Shown piece after piece: positions 11,453-21,969 of a stretch of DNA of 64,000 bases (position 1 is its first letter; every line of letters starts with the position of its first letter). A program made the position numbers and the translations under genes. Source of the stretch: Taeniopygia guttata. Its lineage: Eukaryota > Chordata > Aves > Passeriformes > Estrildidae. The notes under the pieces are model-generated. The model searched no databases. It was given only the letters and a program-made list of their open reading frames with translations, and was not told the DNA's origin. The stretch is taken from NCBI RefSeq assembly GCF_048771995.1, contig NC_133064.1:24407001-24471000 (forward strand). The letters run 5' to 3'.

Positions 11453-11479
11453 AAATGCAGTAGGGGATTCTTTCTTCTC

Positions 11480-12669
11480 CTACCTTATCTCATACAATTT
11501 ACACCAGTTTATAGTCTTAGGTACAGCATTTTGAACGCCCATCTGGACCCACTCCTGATATTTCTTCAGCTTCTGCATATGCCCAGGTGCATTAGGATCC
11601 CACCCTGGATCCTCGGTTGGAAAATTATCATCTAGGGTTCCCATTACAAGCCTGTTTCTGATATCCTCCCTTGCCCTTTCCTTGGCTGCTTTAAGTACCA
11701 TCTCTTTCTCTGTAGAATCCATTAGGGTGTCTAATATTACTTGTATATCATCCCAATCTGGGTTCTGAGTTTTCATAATCATTTTTACCACTCTTGCCAC
11801 TTTATCAGGATTTTCCCTATAAGTCCCAGCCGATTGTTTCCAAAAAAAGGTATCTTTACAAACACCGGTTCCTCCGCTCCTATTCCCTGTCGTAAGGGGG
11901 CAATCACAGTCCTCTTCTGTCTACCCAGATCTTTTCTGGCCAAGACCGGGGCGGGCTTTGACCGATTCTGAGTCCTATGAGATACCGGTATCGCAGATTC
12001 ACTTTCATCTCTACTCTCACTATCTCCTTCACTTTCAGCCTCCCCCCTTCTATGCATCACAGTTAAATTTAGATCATCTTCAAGGGAAGAGGGGTCAGGT
12101 GATGGTGGAAGAGGAGGATAGGGAGAGAGGGTTTGAGTGGGTGAAATAGGACTAGGCAAAATAGGATTGGGTGAAGCAGGTGATGAAGTAGGTGTAGGGG
12201 CAGGCAGAATAGGGTTAGGTTCTCTTGGTCTTGCGGGGGCTACCTGTAAATCAACATCTGTATCGTTCCTCCGACTCAGACTTTCTTTCAATGCAAAATG
12301 TTCTAAACAATGTTTCTCCTTCACACAAACCTCACACTTATCACTTGTAGATGCCTTAACTACCATCAATCCACATTCAACCTGCCATTCTGGCTTATCT
12401 CGCAAGTAGAAAAACAAATCAATATACGGAACCTCATCCCATTTTCCTTCGTGTTTACAAAACAACATCAATTGCAAAATAGTGTTATGTTGCAATGTTC
12501 CATTCGGTGGCCATTTTTCACCGCCTGCCAAGACATATTCTGGCCACCATGTATTGCAGTAATCAATTAACTTACCCCTATGTAAGTCTTGCCCAAAATT
12601 ACCTTGTTTCCAATGTGCTAATAAGCACCCCAAAGGAGAAGAATGTGGTATGGGGGCATTGCCGCCCAA
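11480..12669 (-). pseudogene. gag: ERV2 gag (matrix, proline-rich region, capsid N-terminus)
   Basis: The expected N-terminus (GGNAPIP...PLGCLLAHW, a myristoylated matrix pattern) begins at 12669, where the start codon reads TTG. The frame is open upstream to 12771 and beyond. The matrix has FFYLRDKPEWQ. A proline-rich region (12250-12060) includes PPLPPSPDPSS. The capsid starts near 11900 with APLRQGI. A run of seven T (near 11847) marks a one-base frameshift into the frame containing NPDWDDIQVILDTLM. A TAG at 11480-11482 sits where the major homology region should begin with glutamine. The rest of gag continues in the fused frame 11452-9278. Confidence 0.87.
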
Positions 12670-12971
12670 GAGACCTTTAAGCTTCTCCAAATTACAGCTA
12701 CAATACACCACAGAATGCCGAACCTGCAACGCTTTCGCGATGGCTAATGGACGGCGCCTAGGCAATACCACAGGAATTCCTTTAACCCAACCGAGCGTAG
12801 CTTTTGCTGCGTCTTATTGGCAGGTTCCACACCAAATTAAAAGCACCTTACCTCTCTCCAGGGGACGTTGTGAGCGGCAGAGGGTCACGGCGCCAATGGG
12901 CTCCCCGAGAATCCCTTGGTGCTGGCTGGAGCGTGATCGGGTCGCGGGGTCCTCAGCAGAGCTCACAGGGT

Positions 12972-12989
12972 CCCAATCTGGGTTCGCCA
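12972..12989 (-). other. ERV2 primer-binding-like site
   Basis: On the minus strand the 5' LTR end CTAACA is followed by TTT and then TGGCGAACCCAGATTGGG. The position and leading TGG fit a tRNA primer site. The tRNA is not assigned. Confidence 0.7.
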
Positions 12990-12992
12990 AAA

Positions 12993-13928
12993 TGTTAGCG
13001 TTCAGAAACACACATAATCACGGGATATGATTATATGCAGGTGCTTTTATTAAGAGCTCTGGGAGTCGGGGTACAAACCCAAATCTGAGTCCGACATGGC
13101 TTTCGAGCTGAACGTATTTTATATTCTATCGTTATATAACTTACACATTAATTATTAAACTTGTATTGTTCTATTGTATACATTGTGTTGCCGGGCGAGA
13201 TCGGCTCTGGGTGGATGCCTGTGGGCACGGCGGGGAGGGAAGGAGAGGGCGGCCGCTTTCCCCTCGTCTCTGCGAGGCTCAGTTCGTGCGGGAACAGACG
13301 AAATGGCGACACGGGGCTCGGGTGCAAACACGTGTTTATTGTGGGAGCGTGTTCCCCGAGACACTGGGGGACCGAGCGGGGCTTGGTTATACTCCGTGCC
13401 GGAGGCGGAGGGGGAACCTGAGCCGCGGCCAATGGGACGGGGGGACAGGGGACAGGGGCAGGGAAACCCCGGGGGCTGCAACGGGAAAGCGGCAGGGGGG
13501 GGGGGAGGGGGGCAGGGACATCCCGCGTGGTGAAGGGGGAAAGGCGGGGGGGCGGGGGACAGGGACCGGACCCCATGGTGAGGGGGAGAGATAAGGGAAC
13601 AAAAGGTCGGGACAAGGGACTGCAGGGGGAAGGGGGAGGGGGGGGGGGGAAGAAGAGAAAATTTCAAATCCTACAACATTGACATGAGTTTATCATGATC
13701 TTTCTTAGGTCCCTGACCACAGTTTCTCATTATTATTATTTCTGATTAAACAGTAATTATATTTAATTACTAAACAAGCATCACATCTAACAATTATATC
13801 AATTATCATGTACTAGCTACATAGTGCAGTTCTTAGCAAGTACTAGTTCTTCATGTGCTAAAGGGCCTACTAAGCTTATTTTCCTGTTAACCCTAAATCC
13901 CCATGATTTTAAAACCCTTTTACTATCA
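12993..13928 (-). repeat. ERV2 5' LTR, split by a solo LTR
   Basis: The outer parts (12993-13185 and 13682-13928) align with the 3' LTR at 5183-5638. Without the nested solo LTR and its duplicated bases it is about 440 bp. The right end CTATCA is followed by the AGAT duplication. Confidence 0.92.
13186..13675 (-). repeat. Solo LTR, class II, GC-rich, 6-bp TSD ACATTG
   Basis: A 490-bp element starting TGTTGCCGGG and ending CTACA interrupts the ERV2 5' LTR. ACATTG occurs at 13180-13185 and 13676-13681. A GTGTTTATT stretch near 13330 is the poly(A) signal on the minus strand. It resembles G1 at 55729-56239 in its GC-rich start and layout. It is the youngest layer here. Confidence 0.9.
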
Positions 13929-13932
13929 AGAT

Positions 13933-15432
13933 TGGCCAGTTGCCCCTTTTACCATGACTTTATTTTTGTAGACCATTGAAATATAAACTTGGGAAACAAT
14001 GGGGAATTAATAAATTTTTACATATGCCCAATGCTCCATCAGCACTTTTGGGTAGAGATTTATTGGAACAATTAGAAGCAAAAATAATATTCTAAAATGG
14101 AGACATTACTTTGGAGGTTAAGGACCAACAATATGTGGAATTGTTAAGCCTGATGCTAATAACCAATGAGGCTAAATTTTAAAGTGAAGCTATTTCCTGG
14201 GATATGGGCTTCTAACATACCAGGGACAGCTAAGAATGCACCCCCAGTGCAAATTAGGCATAAAGAAGGAAAACAGTTACGGTCAAGCAGTCCCCTTTGA
14301 TAAAGGAAAACAGAGAAGGGATTAGCCCAGTAATCGAACACTTTTTACAGATAGGACTATTAAGAGTGTCAGTCTGAGTTCAATACTCCTATTTTACCTG
14401 TTAAAAAGCCTGATGGATCATACCGAATAGTACAAGATTTAAGAGCTGTTAATAAGATAACTGAGGATTTGTACCCAGTGGTTCCCAACTCCTACACTCT
14501 GTTAACTTGCTTAACATCTGAATGAACATGGTTTACTGTTTTAGATTCGAAGGAAGATTTCTTTTGCCTTCTTTTCCATGAGGCCAGCCAGAAAATTTTT
14601 GCATTTGAGTGGGAAAACCCCAAAACTGGATGAAAAACCCAGCTCACGTGGTCAGTTCTGCCTCAAGTGTTCAAGAACTCCCCTATGATATTTGGAGAAC
14701 AACTAGAACAATCTGGAATCCTGGGAAGATCCATCAGAAGAAGGACAGCTGTTACCATATGTGGACAACCTCCTGGTAGCTACCAAAAATCAAGAGGCAT
14801 GTATGGAGTGGACGGTAAGCCTCTTAAACATTTTGGGCCTACAGGAGTATCAAGTATCCCAGAAGAAAGCCCAAATGGTGAAGCAAACAATTGTTTATTT
14901 GGACTACGAGGTTAGTGCTGAACAAAGAACTTTAGGATCACAAGGAAGCAATATGCCAGACCCCAAAGCCCCAGACAATAAAAGAACTGAGAACCTTTTT
15001 AGGCATGTTTGGGCGGTGCAGGCTGTGGGTTTATAGTTACGGACTATTAGTCAAACCCCTATATGCCGTGATTATGGAAGGAAACAGAGACCTCCAATGG
15101 ACAAAAAAAGCAACACGAGCCTTCAGCCAACTGAAGAAGGCCCTCATGTCAGCTTCAGCCCTGGGACTTCCAGATGTGAGTAAACCATTCTTCTTGTTTT
15201 CTCACGAAAAGCAGGGAATTGCTTTGGGAATACTAGCACAAGATCTGCGCCCATACCACAGGGCAGTTGCCTACTTCTCTAAGCAGCTGGATGCAGTGGC
15301 TAAGGGATGGCCAGGATGCCTCAGAGCTGTTGCGGCAGTGGCAGTGAACATCCAGGAAGCATGCAAGTTCACCATGGGCCAGAAGATGACTGTGCTAGTG
15401 TCCCACACAGTGTCTGCAGTGCTGGAAGTAAA
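13933..15432 (+). pseudogene. pol: ERV1 pol: protease C-terminus, reverse transcriptase, connection
   Basis: The coding sequence resumes after ERV2. The protease end is ALLGRDLLEQL (near 14040-14080), followed by RT with [20 protein letters not shown] and FKNSP. The catalytic box reads YVDN at 14758-14769 instead of YVDD, so one catalytic aspartate is lost. Several in-frame stops (for example in the segments before TWFTV and after PKTG) and a frame change near 14700 break it. The thumb/connection (GRCRLWVYSYGLL, YFSKQLDAVAKGWPGCLRAVAAVA) is open from 15005 to 15432, where a solo LTR cuts it. Confidence 0.85.
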
Positions 15433-15438
15433 GGTGGG

Positions 15439-16145
15439 TGTCGGAACCCAAAATGTCCCTCAGACATTTTTAGAGGTTCCAGGCCTGGGTCAGAAGCATT
15501 TTAGACCCTGGCAAGCAGCTGAAAACAGCTGTGATTTTGAGTTTGAACCATGGAATGAATTACCAACTTTGAGGGTGGAACAAGCAGTCACAGAATGTTA
15601 GATGGTATAGTAAAAGTAGTCACAAATTAGAGGGTAAAATTTTTTAGTGTTGTACAGGGGGGTTTTAGTACCTGTACAGGGGGGTTTTCACTTTGTACAG
15701 GGGGGTCAGGAGTTCTAAGATGGAGGAAAGTGGTCCTTATCTTATTCTTCCTCCTTCTTCTTCCTTACCTCCATGTTCTTGGTGATGTTGGCATTCACAG
15801 ATTGGTTTAGAGTAGAAAAGCACATTGTAACGTAGATAGTAGGTATTGGGGAAAATCTATAAACATATAGTACGTAATATATCATATAAAAGATAGTAGC
15901 AGCTTTGGGCGGGGAGAGAGACGACGAAGACACCGGACAGTGAGGGTGTCAGGAGAGTGTGTACCTCTGCCTGGGCCGCAGACCAAAGCAGCCGCAGCGG
16001 GCGAGGACAATCTTTTAGATAGCTAGCAATAAACTACCTTGAGACCGAACAACAAGAGGCTGTGGAGTTTTTCTTTGGAAGCACGGGTTGGAGGAGAGAC
16101 TTTACCACCACACGAGAGCCCCGAATCAATCCCGGGGTTCTCACA
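15439..16145 (+). repeat. Solo LTR, class II, 6-bp TSD GGTGGG
   Basis: A 707-bp element (TGTCGGAACCC...GGTTCTCACA) splits ERV1 between connection and RNase H. GGTGGG is at 15433-15438 and 16146-16151. It carries three copies of TGTACAGGGGGG between about 15651 and 15708, a TATA-like AT-rich segment near 15870-15890, and AATAAA at about 16028. It is related to the solo LTR at 58235-58851. Confidence 0.9.
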
Positions 16146-16151
16146 GGTGGG

Positions 16152-16487
16152 CCATTGGCTCTCCCCACAGAGATTCTTGAAATACCAAACCATAATGGTT
16201 GGAACAAGATGATGTAGAAATTGTGGTAACTAAAATTGTTAACCCAGTTTCTTTCCTCAGTGGTAGTATGGAAGAACTGGTGATCCATGACTGCCTGGAC
16301 ACTGTCAAAGCTACCTACTCCAGTCACCCAGATCTGAAGCACACCCCTCTTGAGGACACTGAGACCTGGTTTACTGATGGAAGCAGCTATGTCATCAGCA
16401 GAAAAAGGTATGCTGGGTATACGGTTACCACAAGCTGGGAGATAATAGAGTCTGGATCATTACCAATCAACACCTTAGCACAGAAGT
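16152..16487 (+). pseudogene. ERV1 RNase H fragment
   Basis: RNase H sequence continues beyond the solo LTR: HPDLKHTPLED, TWFTDGSSYV and RYAGYTVTT match the domain seen intact in ERV2. It ends near LAQKC at about 16487, where the sequence switches abruptly to integrase on the opposite strand. The rest of ERV1 is missing from the window. Confidence 0.82.
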
Positions 16488-16851
16488 GTAGGCTAGTCCA
16501 TTGTCTGTTTTAACTTCTTGAGGAATGCCTAGGGATGCAAATGCTTGTAAGAAATGTTTATTTGCATCTCTACTCTCTTCTCTTTTATGTGTAGAAGCAA
16601 AGATTGCTCCTGAGAACGTATCTATGGATGTGTATATGCTTGAACCATGCAAATGACTGATATTGAGTTATGTCAGTTTGCCACATCTGCAGGCTATTTA
16701 AGCCTCGAGGGTTAACCCCTGTTGCTACTGCTGGTATGGCTAATTTTTGGCAATCTGGACATGGTTAAATAATCACTTTAGCTTGATTCTGATAGATGTT
16801 AAACATTCTTACTAAGGCAGGTGCATTTTGATGATAGAAAGCATGGCTCAG
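16488..16851 (-). pseudogene. ERV3 integrase fragment
   Basis: The HHCC zinc-binding domain is readable at about 16850-16720 (HAFYHQNAPAL, CPDCQKL), with a stop just before CPDC. The start of the catalytic core follows (WQTDITQ, IDTFSGAIFAS, IPQEVKTDNGLAY). The first two core aspartates are visible and the glutamate part is lost. About 28 bases of the upstream sequence lie beyond LTR B at 18264-18291. Confidence 0.85.
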
Positions 16852-18258
16852 TGTCATGGTTTGACACGGGAAGACAATTTTTTTTTTAGAAGGAAGAGGT
16901 TCATCCAGTCAGGGGTCAGGTTTAGATACTGACACTTGGGGTGACCAATTGAAGGTGGACACGCCTCTGAGAACACAGAGGGGTTAAAAGCGGAATTCCC
17001 AGGAGGACTCGTCCTTCTTTGGTTCCGGTCACCGCATGGGACGGACCTCTCCCCTGCCCAGCCCGGGCTGGGTGGGGGAGGGGAGCCATGCGGCCTGCAC
17101 AGGTAGGCCAGGAGGTAAAGGATCGGAACCGGCTGGGTCAGCTCCTGCGGATGGAAGGGTGGAGAACATCTGGGATGTTTTTGTTCCCCTCCCCCCCCAA
17201 GCCAGAGGGAAAAGAGATAGAGAGCTAGCAGACACCTAGAAGTTTGCCGGCGGAGGAGAAGGAGAAGGGGGGGGGAAAATGCCCAGCGTGGGAGACTAGA
17301 GAAAGAGTCCTGGGCTGAGATTGCAGCCGTCCGGGGAGTCCGGGAATTTTAACCCTTTCCTGTGTTATGAAGGCTTTATGAAATATTGCTCCTCCTGAAT
17401 TTGAAGAAAAGAGAGACAGCTTGAAACCTCAAATGTTCAGAGAAGAAGGTTGGGGGCAGATGATAGAGTGGCCTTTGGCTGGACTCTGCTTGTTTACCAT
17501 AGACTGAACCACTCCTTCTTTCAAGAGGGACTGCATTTTAGGGGGATGCATTGGTGAGCTAAGAGACCTTCTGCAGCAACTACCAGTTTTGGAGTGGACA
17601 GAGAGAGAGCTGAGGAGGGTGTGAGGATGCCCTCCATCTTCAGGAAGAAGAGAAGGCGATCTCTGTCTTTTGGACCCTCGGCCCCAGGGGAAAATGGGGG
17701 GGACTTTAGTCCCAAATTGTGATACTGGACTGTTGCTCCGGGTGGTCCTTGGCAAAGCATCCTTAAAGGGGCCCTATAAGCAGTCTCTGTCCATGCCCAG
17801 TGGTGAGAGCACTGTGACATGGAGAGGAGAATGTCACACTGGCCCGGTGTGTCTGGGCGGTGCCACGTGTGACATTGGAAACACAAAAGGTGGCAGCTGT
17901 GTTTCCTGGGGGTCTATGGTTGCAAGGGGGACTCCTCTCTTCCCCGATGGACTCAGTATTGATTATATTGAAGGGTGAAAACTTGATTAAGGATCCAAAT
18001 GGGTCTCGCTGGGGTTTGGTGGAGTTGGGTGGAGGGAGGAGAAATGTTTTGGAAGGTTTTCATTTCGAATTTTGTGGGTTTTTTTTTCTTTCCTTTCTTT
18101 TCCTTTTATAGTAGTAGTAGTAGTAGTGTAATAAAGCTTTTTCCTTTGTTATTGAGTTTGGTCTGCTTTGCTCTGTCCTTGATCACATTTCACATCATTT
18201 GATTGGTAAGTTGTATTTTCATGGGGCGCTGGCATTGTGCCAGCGTCAAACCATGACA
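16852..18258 (+). repeat. Solo LTR of family B (1.4 kb), imperfect 5-bp TSD
   Basis: The ends TGTCATGGTTTGAC and GTCAAACCATGACA form a perfect 14-bp terminal inverted repeat. An AATAAA lies at about 18129, and the 3' end contains the hairpin CGCTGGCA-TTG-TGCCAGCG. The flanks are CTCAG (16847-16851) and CTCAT (18259-18263), a 5-bp TSD with one change. The element has short open frames on both strands, but they vary between copies and no protein family is recognisable. Confidence 0.88.
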
Positions 18259-18291
18259 CTCATTCTGGCTTGTTCAATAACATTGGGAAGT

Positions 18292-18959
18292 TGTCCTAGT
18301 TTAGGGCAAATTTGGGAGAAAAAACTCTGGAAGGAGCCCCCAGAAAACAAACCTCCACGGCCCCTCCCCATCCACCTGGTTCGGGAAGAATTTTCCCAGA
18401 AAGAAGTGGAAAAGAACCTGTTTATTTAACAAACAAAACACTCCCCAGCACAAAAAAAAAAAAAAAAAATCAACAACACCAGATGACAACAAAACTCTTT
18501 CACCACTCTGATGAAATGACAATTTCAGAAAGTCTTTCCTGGGAGTGGTCGCCCAGGTCTGGATGCTGGGGATTTCTCTCTGGCACTGGGGATGGCTGCT
18601 GCAGATCACAAAGCGCAGGCTTCCGGTGTTCCTCGGTGTTTCCCAGGTCCCAGTCCAGAGCAGGTTGGAGTGATATTCAGGAACGGGAAAGGAAAAAAAA
18701 AACAGTCCAGGGAAAAAATTGGACTGCTTAGCTAAACTAACTAGAAAGCAAAGGCAAAAGCAGAAGCAAGCAAGCAAAGCAAAGCAAGCCAGCACTAGCC
18801 TTTTTCAGACAACAGACCATGGGGGGAGGTGAACTGGCTGATAACAAGACAAAGCAAACCTTCACTTTCAGAGTCAGTTCTGAAAGCACAGAACATAATA
18901 TCAAACATAAACAGAACACACGATTGGGGATACCAACATCATAACGTCACCCCATGACA
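18292..18959 (-). repeat. Solo LTR of family A in ERV3
   Basis: TGTCCTAG...CCATGACA, aligned by eye with 59209-59836. TTTATTTAAC near 18420 is the minus-strand poly(A) signal, and an A-run lies at about 18452-18468. The flanks GGGAAGT and GGGACGT are similar but not a clean 5-bp duplication, so the exact insertion site is uncertain. Confidence 0.85.
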
Positions 18960-19494
18960 GGGACGTAACCAATTGATGACCCCCAGTGATCTCTAGGCAT
19001 CATTCAGGGTTGCGGTAGACTTTGGGAATTGCACCTTTTGATGTTGAATATTTCTCTCAAGAATCCTGACCTCCAAATACTTCCAAGGGGGATGGCTCTG
19101 AACCTTTTCCGGAGCCACTTGCAGTCCGTAAGAATGCAGTGCGGAGAACAACTGAGGCTGCACCCTCAGCAGTTCCTCCTGAGTGGGTGCCGCCACCAAG
19201 ATGTCATCCATGTAATGATAACAATACACGCCAGGGAACTGCTCACGGACTCTGGACAAGGCCTGAGCCACATACCACTGACAAATGGATGGACTGTTCT
19301 TGCAGCCCTGTGGCAAGAATTTCCATTGATATCTCCGCACAGACTCAGCATTGTTGATGGAAGGCACGGTGAAGGCAAACTTTGGTCTGTCATCAATGAC
19401 CTAGGTTTCCCAAACTGCAGGGAGCATGGTAGGTGAGGGCATACCAGGCTGCAATGCCCCCATACTTTCCATGACTGCATTAACTTTCCAGAAG
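18960..19494 (-). pseudogene. ERV3 reverse transcriptase, central and C-terminal part
   Basis: On the minus strand this encodes RT fingers/palm/thumb: YQWKFLPQGCKNSP, ICQWYVAQAL, the catalytic YMDD at 19203-19214 (HYMDDILVAA), and GLQVAPEKVQ. It ends near LGVINWLRP at the LTR A junction. A stop precedes that end. A 374-base stretch (18993-19367) is open. The rest of RT lies beyond LTR C. Confidence 0.87.
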
Positions 19495-20014
19495 GTTGGG
19501 AAGGATGAATAAATATAATTGCCTGGCAAAAGATTCACAATAGTACAGCCAGGATGAAAACAATCCCCCCTACTGGCTGGACAATGCCCTTACCTACAGA
19601 TAGGTCCAAAGGTCAAATGGACTGTTCTATCTCAACCCCCAAAATGTATGGTTCATCCCACACCTGTAACCCTCCCCATAAACATCAGGTGTCTGTGACC
19701 CCATTGGCCTAAGTCTTGTTCCAGCCCACCTTGAAGCCCCCTGATAAGGGGTCTCTGAGGGGCCAGACGCTCTCTTGGAATCCCCGCTCTCTTGCAACTT
19801 CCCCCCTTTTGGAACTTCCACCCTCTCCTAGAGCATCCTCTCTACCCCTTGTCTCTCCCCTCCCCCATCCCCTCAGGCCTTGCCACGTGCTGCATCTGGC
19901 AGCTCCAAGCAAGACCTTTCACCATCCATAATAAACCTTATATTCTAAGAACAGCCTTCAGAGATCTCGTTTCCATTCATCAAAGCACTCCTGGAGCCCA
20001 GCGTTCCCTACACA
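19495..20014 (+). repeat. Solo LTR of family C in ERV3 RT
   Basis: Begins with GGGAAGGATGAATAAATATAATTG and ends CCCTACACA. An AATAAA is at about 19930. It matches the reverse complement of LTRs at 46356-46893 and 54737-55262. The flanks GAAGGT and GGAGGT suggest a 6-bp TSD with one change. The canonical TG start seems eroded, so the left end is uncertain by a few bases. Confidence 0.82.
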
Positions 20015-20478
20015 GGAGGTCCTGTAACAACCTCCATTTTCCCGACCTTTTCTTAATCACAAAAACAGGAGTGTTCCAGGGATTGGTAGAAGGTTCATTG
20101 TGTCCCTGGCGAAGCTGATCCTGAACTAAATCATGAAGGGTGACTAACTTCTCATATGGTAGGGGCCACTGGTTTTCCCAGACAGGTCTGATCACCAGCC
20201 AGTGTTCCCCATCAAAAATCTGTCCCAATCCAAACACCCCAGGCCACCAGCACATCCAGCCCCCAAAGAGTGATTGGAGCTGCAGTAACATAGGGACGAA
20301 TCTTAGTGGTCTGCCCATCTGGGTTTTTGATCGACACAGCCTGCCGGCTCACAAATGTCTGTGTTGTACCCCCCAACCCTTCAATGGTCACTCCCACAGA
20401 GTCCAGAGACCACTTAGGAGGCCACACAGAGGAGGAGATGACTGTCACGTCGGCTCCAGTGTTGATCAAACCTTGCAG
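20015..20478 (-). pseudogene. ERV3 protease and RT N-terminus
   Basis: The aspartic protease reads NTGADVTVISS with the catalytic aspartate codon changed to AAC (asparagine, 20461-20463), so it is catalytically dead. IRPYVTAAP and the flap-like GLGGT are visible. The RT start follows in another frame ([35 protein letters not shown], 20190-20020). An overlap of the two frames is expected from the -1 arrangement in ERV4. Confidence 0.85.
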
Positions 20479-20960
20479 CTGAATTCAAGGCGGGCTGGCA
20501 CCTGGTAAAATCATGGAGCACATCATCTGTGTACGGTTGGCAGAAATGACTGCGGACCAGAGGACTTGCAGCGGCCCCGTGGATCCGAAACCACCATCTC
20601 CACGTGTCTGTTGGTCTGCCCTGGGAACACACGACTGGAAAGGCACAAGTTGAGCAATGCCGGTCCCTGCCAGAATAACAATGGGGGGGGGAGAGGGTGT
20701 GGAAACCATAGCACAAATCTGGCCCATGGAATCAGAATCAATGACACACGGGTGCACAAAGATTCCCAAAAGGGTAGCACTAGATCGCCCTATCAACAAT
20801 GCACTCAATCCATGGCCTAAAGGCCCGAATGCATTCAGAGGAATCCTGTGCACCTGACTAGAATCTAAGATGACTGCTGCTGCGGTGTGTACATCCACCC
20901 CGGCAGAGCTGAGGGTGCTTGTGCTGAGTTGACTGAGACACCCTGCACTGGTGGTGTGCC
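20479..20960 (-). pseudogene. ERV3 dUTPase-like domain
   Basis: A frame read on the minus strand from about 20960 encodes SAGVDVHTA, LLIGRSSATL, VIDSDSMGQICAMVSTPSP and IAQLVPF. These are the conserved motifs of the retroviral trimeric dUTPase, which keeps uracil out of viral DNA. It sits between gag and protease as in betaretroviruses. Confidence 0.83.
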
Positions 20961-21573
20961 CTGGGGGATCATTTTTGTTGGCGCGCAGTTCCCCTGTGCA
21001 CTCTTTCCCCCGTTTCCCGAGCCTGTCAAACACTTACCATTAGCATGGTAAGTAGACTTGCATTCCTTTGCAAAATGACCTGGCCTCCCACACTTGGAGC
21101 ACAGGAAATTAGAGTCTAGCCCTTTCCTGACTTTCATCCCCTGCACCTGCTTGCCTTGCTTTTTCCCCTTCTTGTGTCGACCAGCGCCTGAGGACGGCAG
21201 GCCTGCTCGCAAGGTCACTGCCAGAACAGACATTTTATGGTCCACTATACCAACCTTGGAATGAGCTTCGACCATGTCTGTCAACGATGGATCACCTGGC
21301 AACGCAGTTATAATTTTCCTACAATCTTCATTTGCGTTGTCCCTTGCCAAAGTCTTGCACAAAACCTGCCTCAAATTCTCATGCTCGATCTGCTTTTCTA
21401 AGGTGGCTGCAAACCTTTAAACAAATAGGAAGAAAATTCTTTGGACCCCTGTATTATTTTCACATATCTTTGCCTAGGAGCAGCTGTCTCCATGGTTTTC
21501 ATCAATGCTACAAAGCCCACCTTCTGGGCCTGTGTCCTGGCTTGTAAGATAAGCATGTATTCTATTTGCCATC
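20961..21573 (-). pseudogene. ERV3 gag: capsid C-terminus and nucleocapsid
   Basis: The capsid part reads QAQKVGFVALMKTMETAAP and, after a frame break, KTLARDNANEDCRKII. The nucleocapsid has lysine-rich GKKQGKQ and one CCHC knuckle, CSKCGRPGHFAKEC. On the minus strand a GGGAAAC heptamer (21012-21018) sits after the knuckle. It is a likely -1 frameshift site leading into the dUTPase frame, equivalent to the GGGAAAA of ERV9. Confidence 0.83.
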
Positions 21574-21579
21574 TGTTAG

Positions 21580-21871
21580 TGTCCCCCTGATTCTTAAGTT
21601 TTTCTAAAGCCTTCTGAGTTTACATTCTGTTAGAAAACTTTCCCACACAATTTCTGTAAATGACATATTGTTTTGCATTCCTTCATGGGGGTGGAGAAAC
21701 TTGATGTACTAGTGGTTTGTCCAATGTCTTTGGATAGGTGGCCCATTCACTCTCCAATCCACTGTCACCTTTGGAAAAGTATAAAAGTTGGAGTCAGAAA
21801 ATAAACTTTCTCTTTTACCTTGCAAAATAGCAGGTGGCTCGCGTTGTGCTTTCACATGTTCTATAGCGACA
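21580..21871 (+). repeat. ERV4 5' LTR and primer-binding site
   Basis: The 292-bp LTR TGTCCCCCTG...TATAGCGACA has TATAAAAG near 21780 and AATAAA near 21803. After two bases the primer-binding-like TGGTGACCGCCGAAGTG begins at 21874. ERV5 and ERV9 have almost the same site, and ERV3 shares TGGTGACC. Confidence 0.9.
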
Positions 21872-21969
21872 TCTGGTGACCGCCGAAGTGTATTGCAGCT
21901 TAGGCTGGGAACTACGCTGGTGAGGTCTCTTCTGTTTGTTCAGCGCTTTGCCTGTTGCTGTTCTTGGTA

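Larger units (their letters stand above)
5183..13928 (-). mobile_element. ERV2: near-complete gammaretrovirus-like provirus, 4-bp TSD AGAT
   Basis: A minus-strand provirus with 5' LTR (12993-13928), primer-binding site, gag, pol, env, polypurine tract and 3' LTR (5183-5638). AGAT lies on both sides (5179-5182 and 13929-13932) inside the ERV1 protease gene. The 4-bp TSD, the p30 capsid, the single CCHC knuckle, the YVDD reverse transcriptase and the env layout all fit class I. By eye the two LTRs differ at about 15 of roughly 440 aligned bases plus a 16-base gap, so the insertion is moderately old. It is inactive through stops and frameshifts in gag, RNase H, integrase and env. Confidence 0.93.
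736..16487 (+). mobile_element. ERV1: decayed gammaretrovirus-like provirus, interrupted and 3'-truncated
   Basis: The order LTR, leader, gag, protease, RT and RNase H is readable on the plus strand. It is interrupted by a solo LTR (4557-4873), the whole ERV2 provirus (5183-13928) and another solo LTR (15439-16145). The protease is cut after its DTG motif and resumes beyond ERV2, which proves the nesting. Integrase, env and the 3' LTR are absent, because the RNase H gene runs into the integrase of ERV3 on the opposite strand at about 16487. Many stops and frameshifts show it is inactive and older than ERV2. Confidence 0.85.

Noticed and set aside
13148-13667. Proline-rich frames of 155-170 codons on the minus strand
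   Set aside because: They lie in the G-rich solo LTR at 13186-13675 and come from G runs read as proline.
17521-17886. Frames of 100-145 codons repeated in family B LTRs (also 48413-48850, 48637-48999)
   Set aside because: They recur because the copies are young and similar. Lengths differ between copies through frameshifts, both strands show them, and no known LTR-encoded protein pattern is seen.
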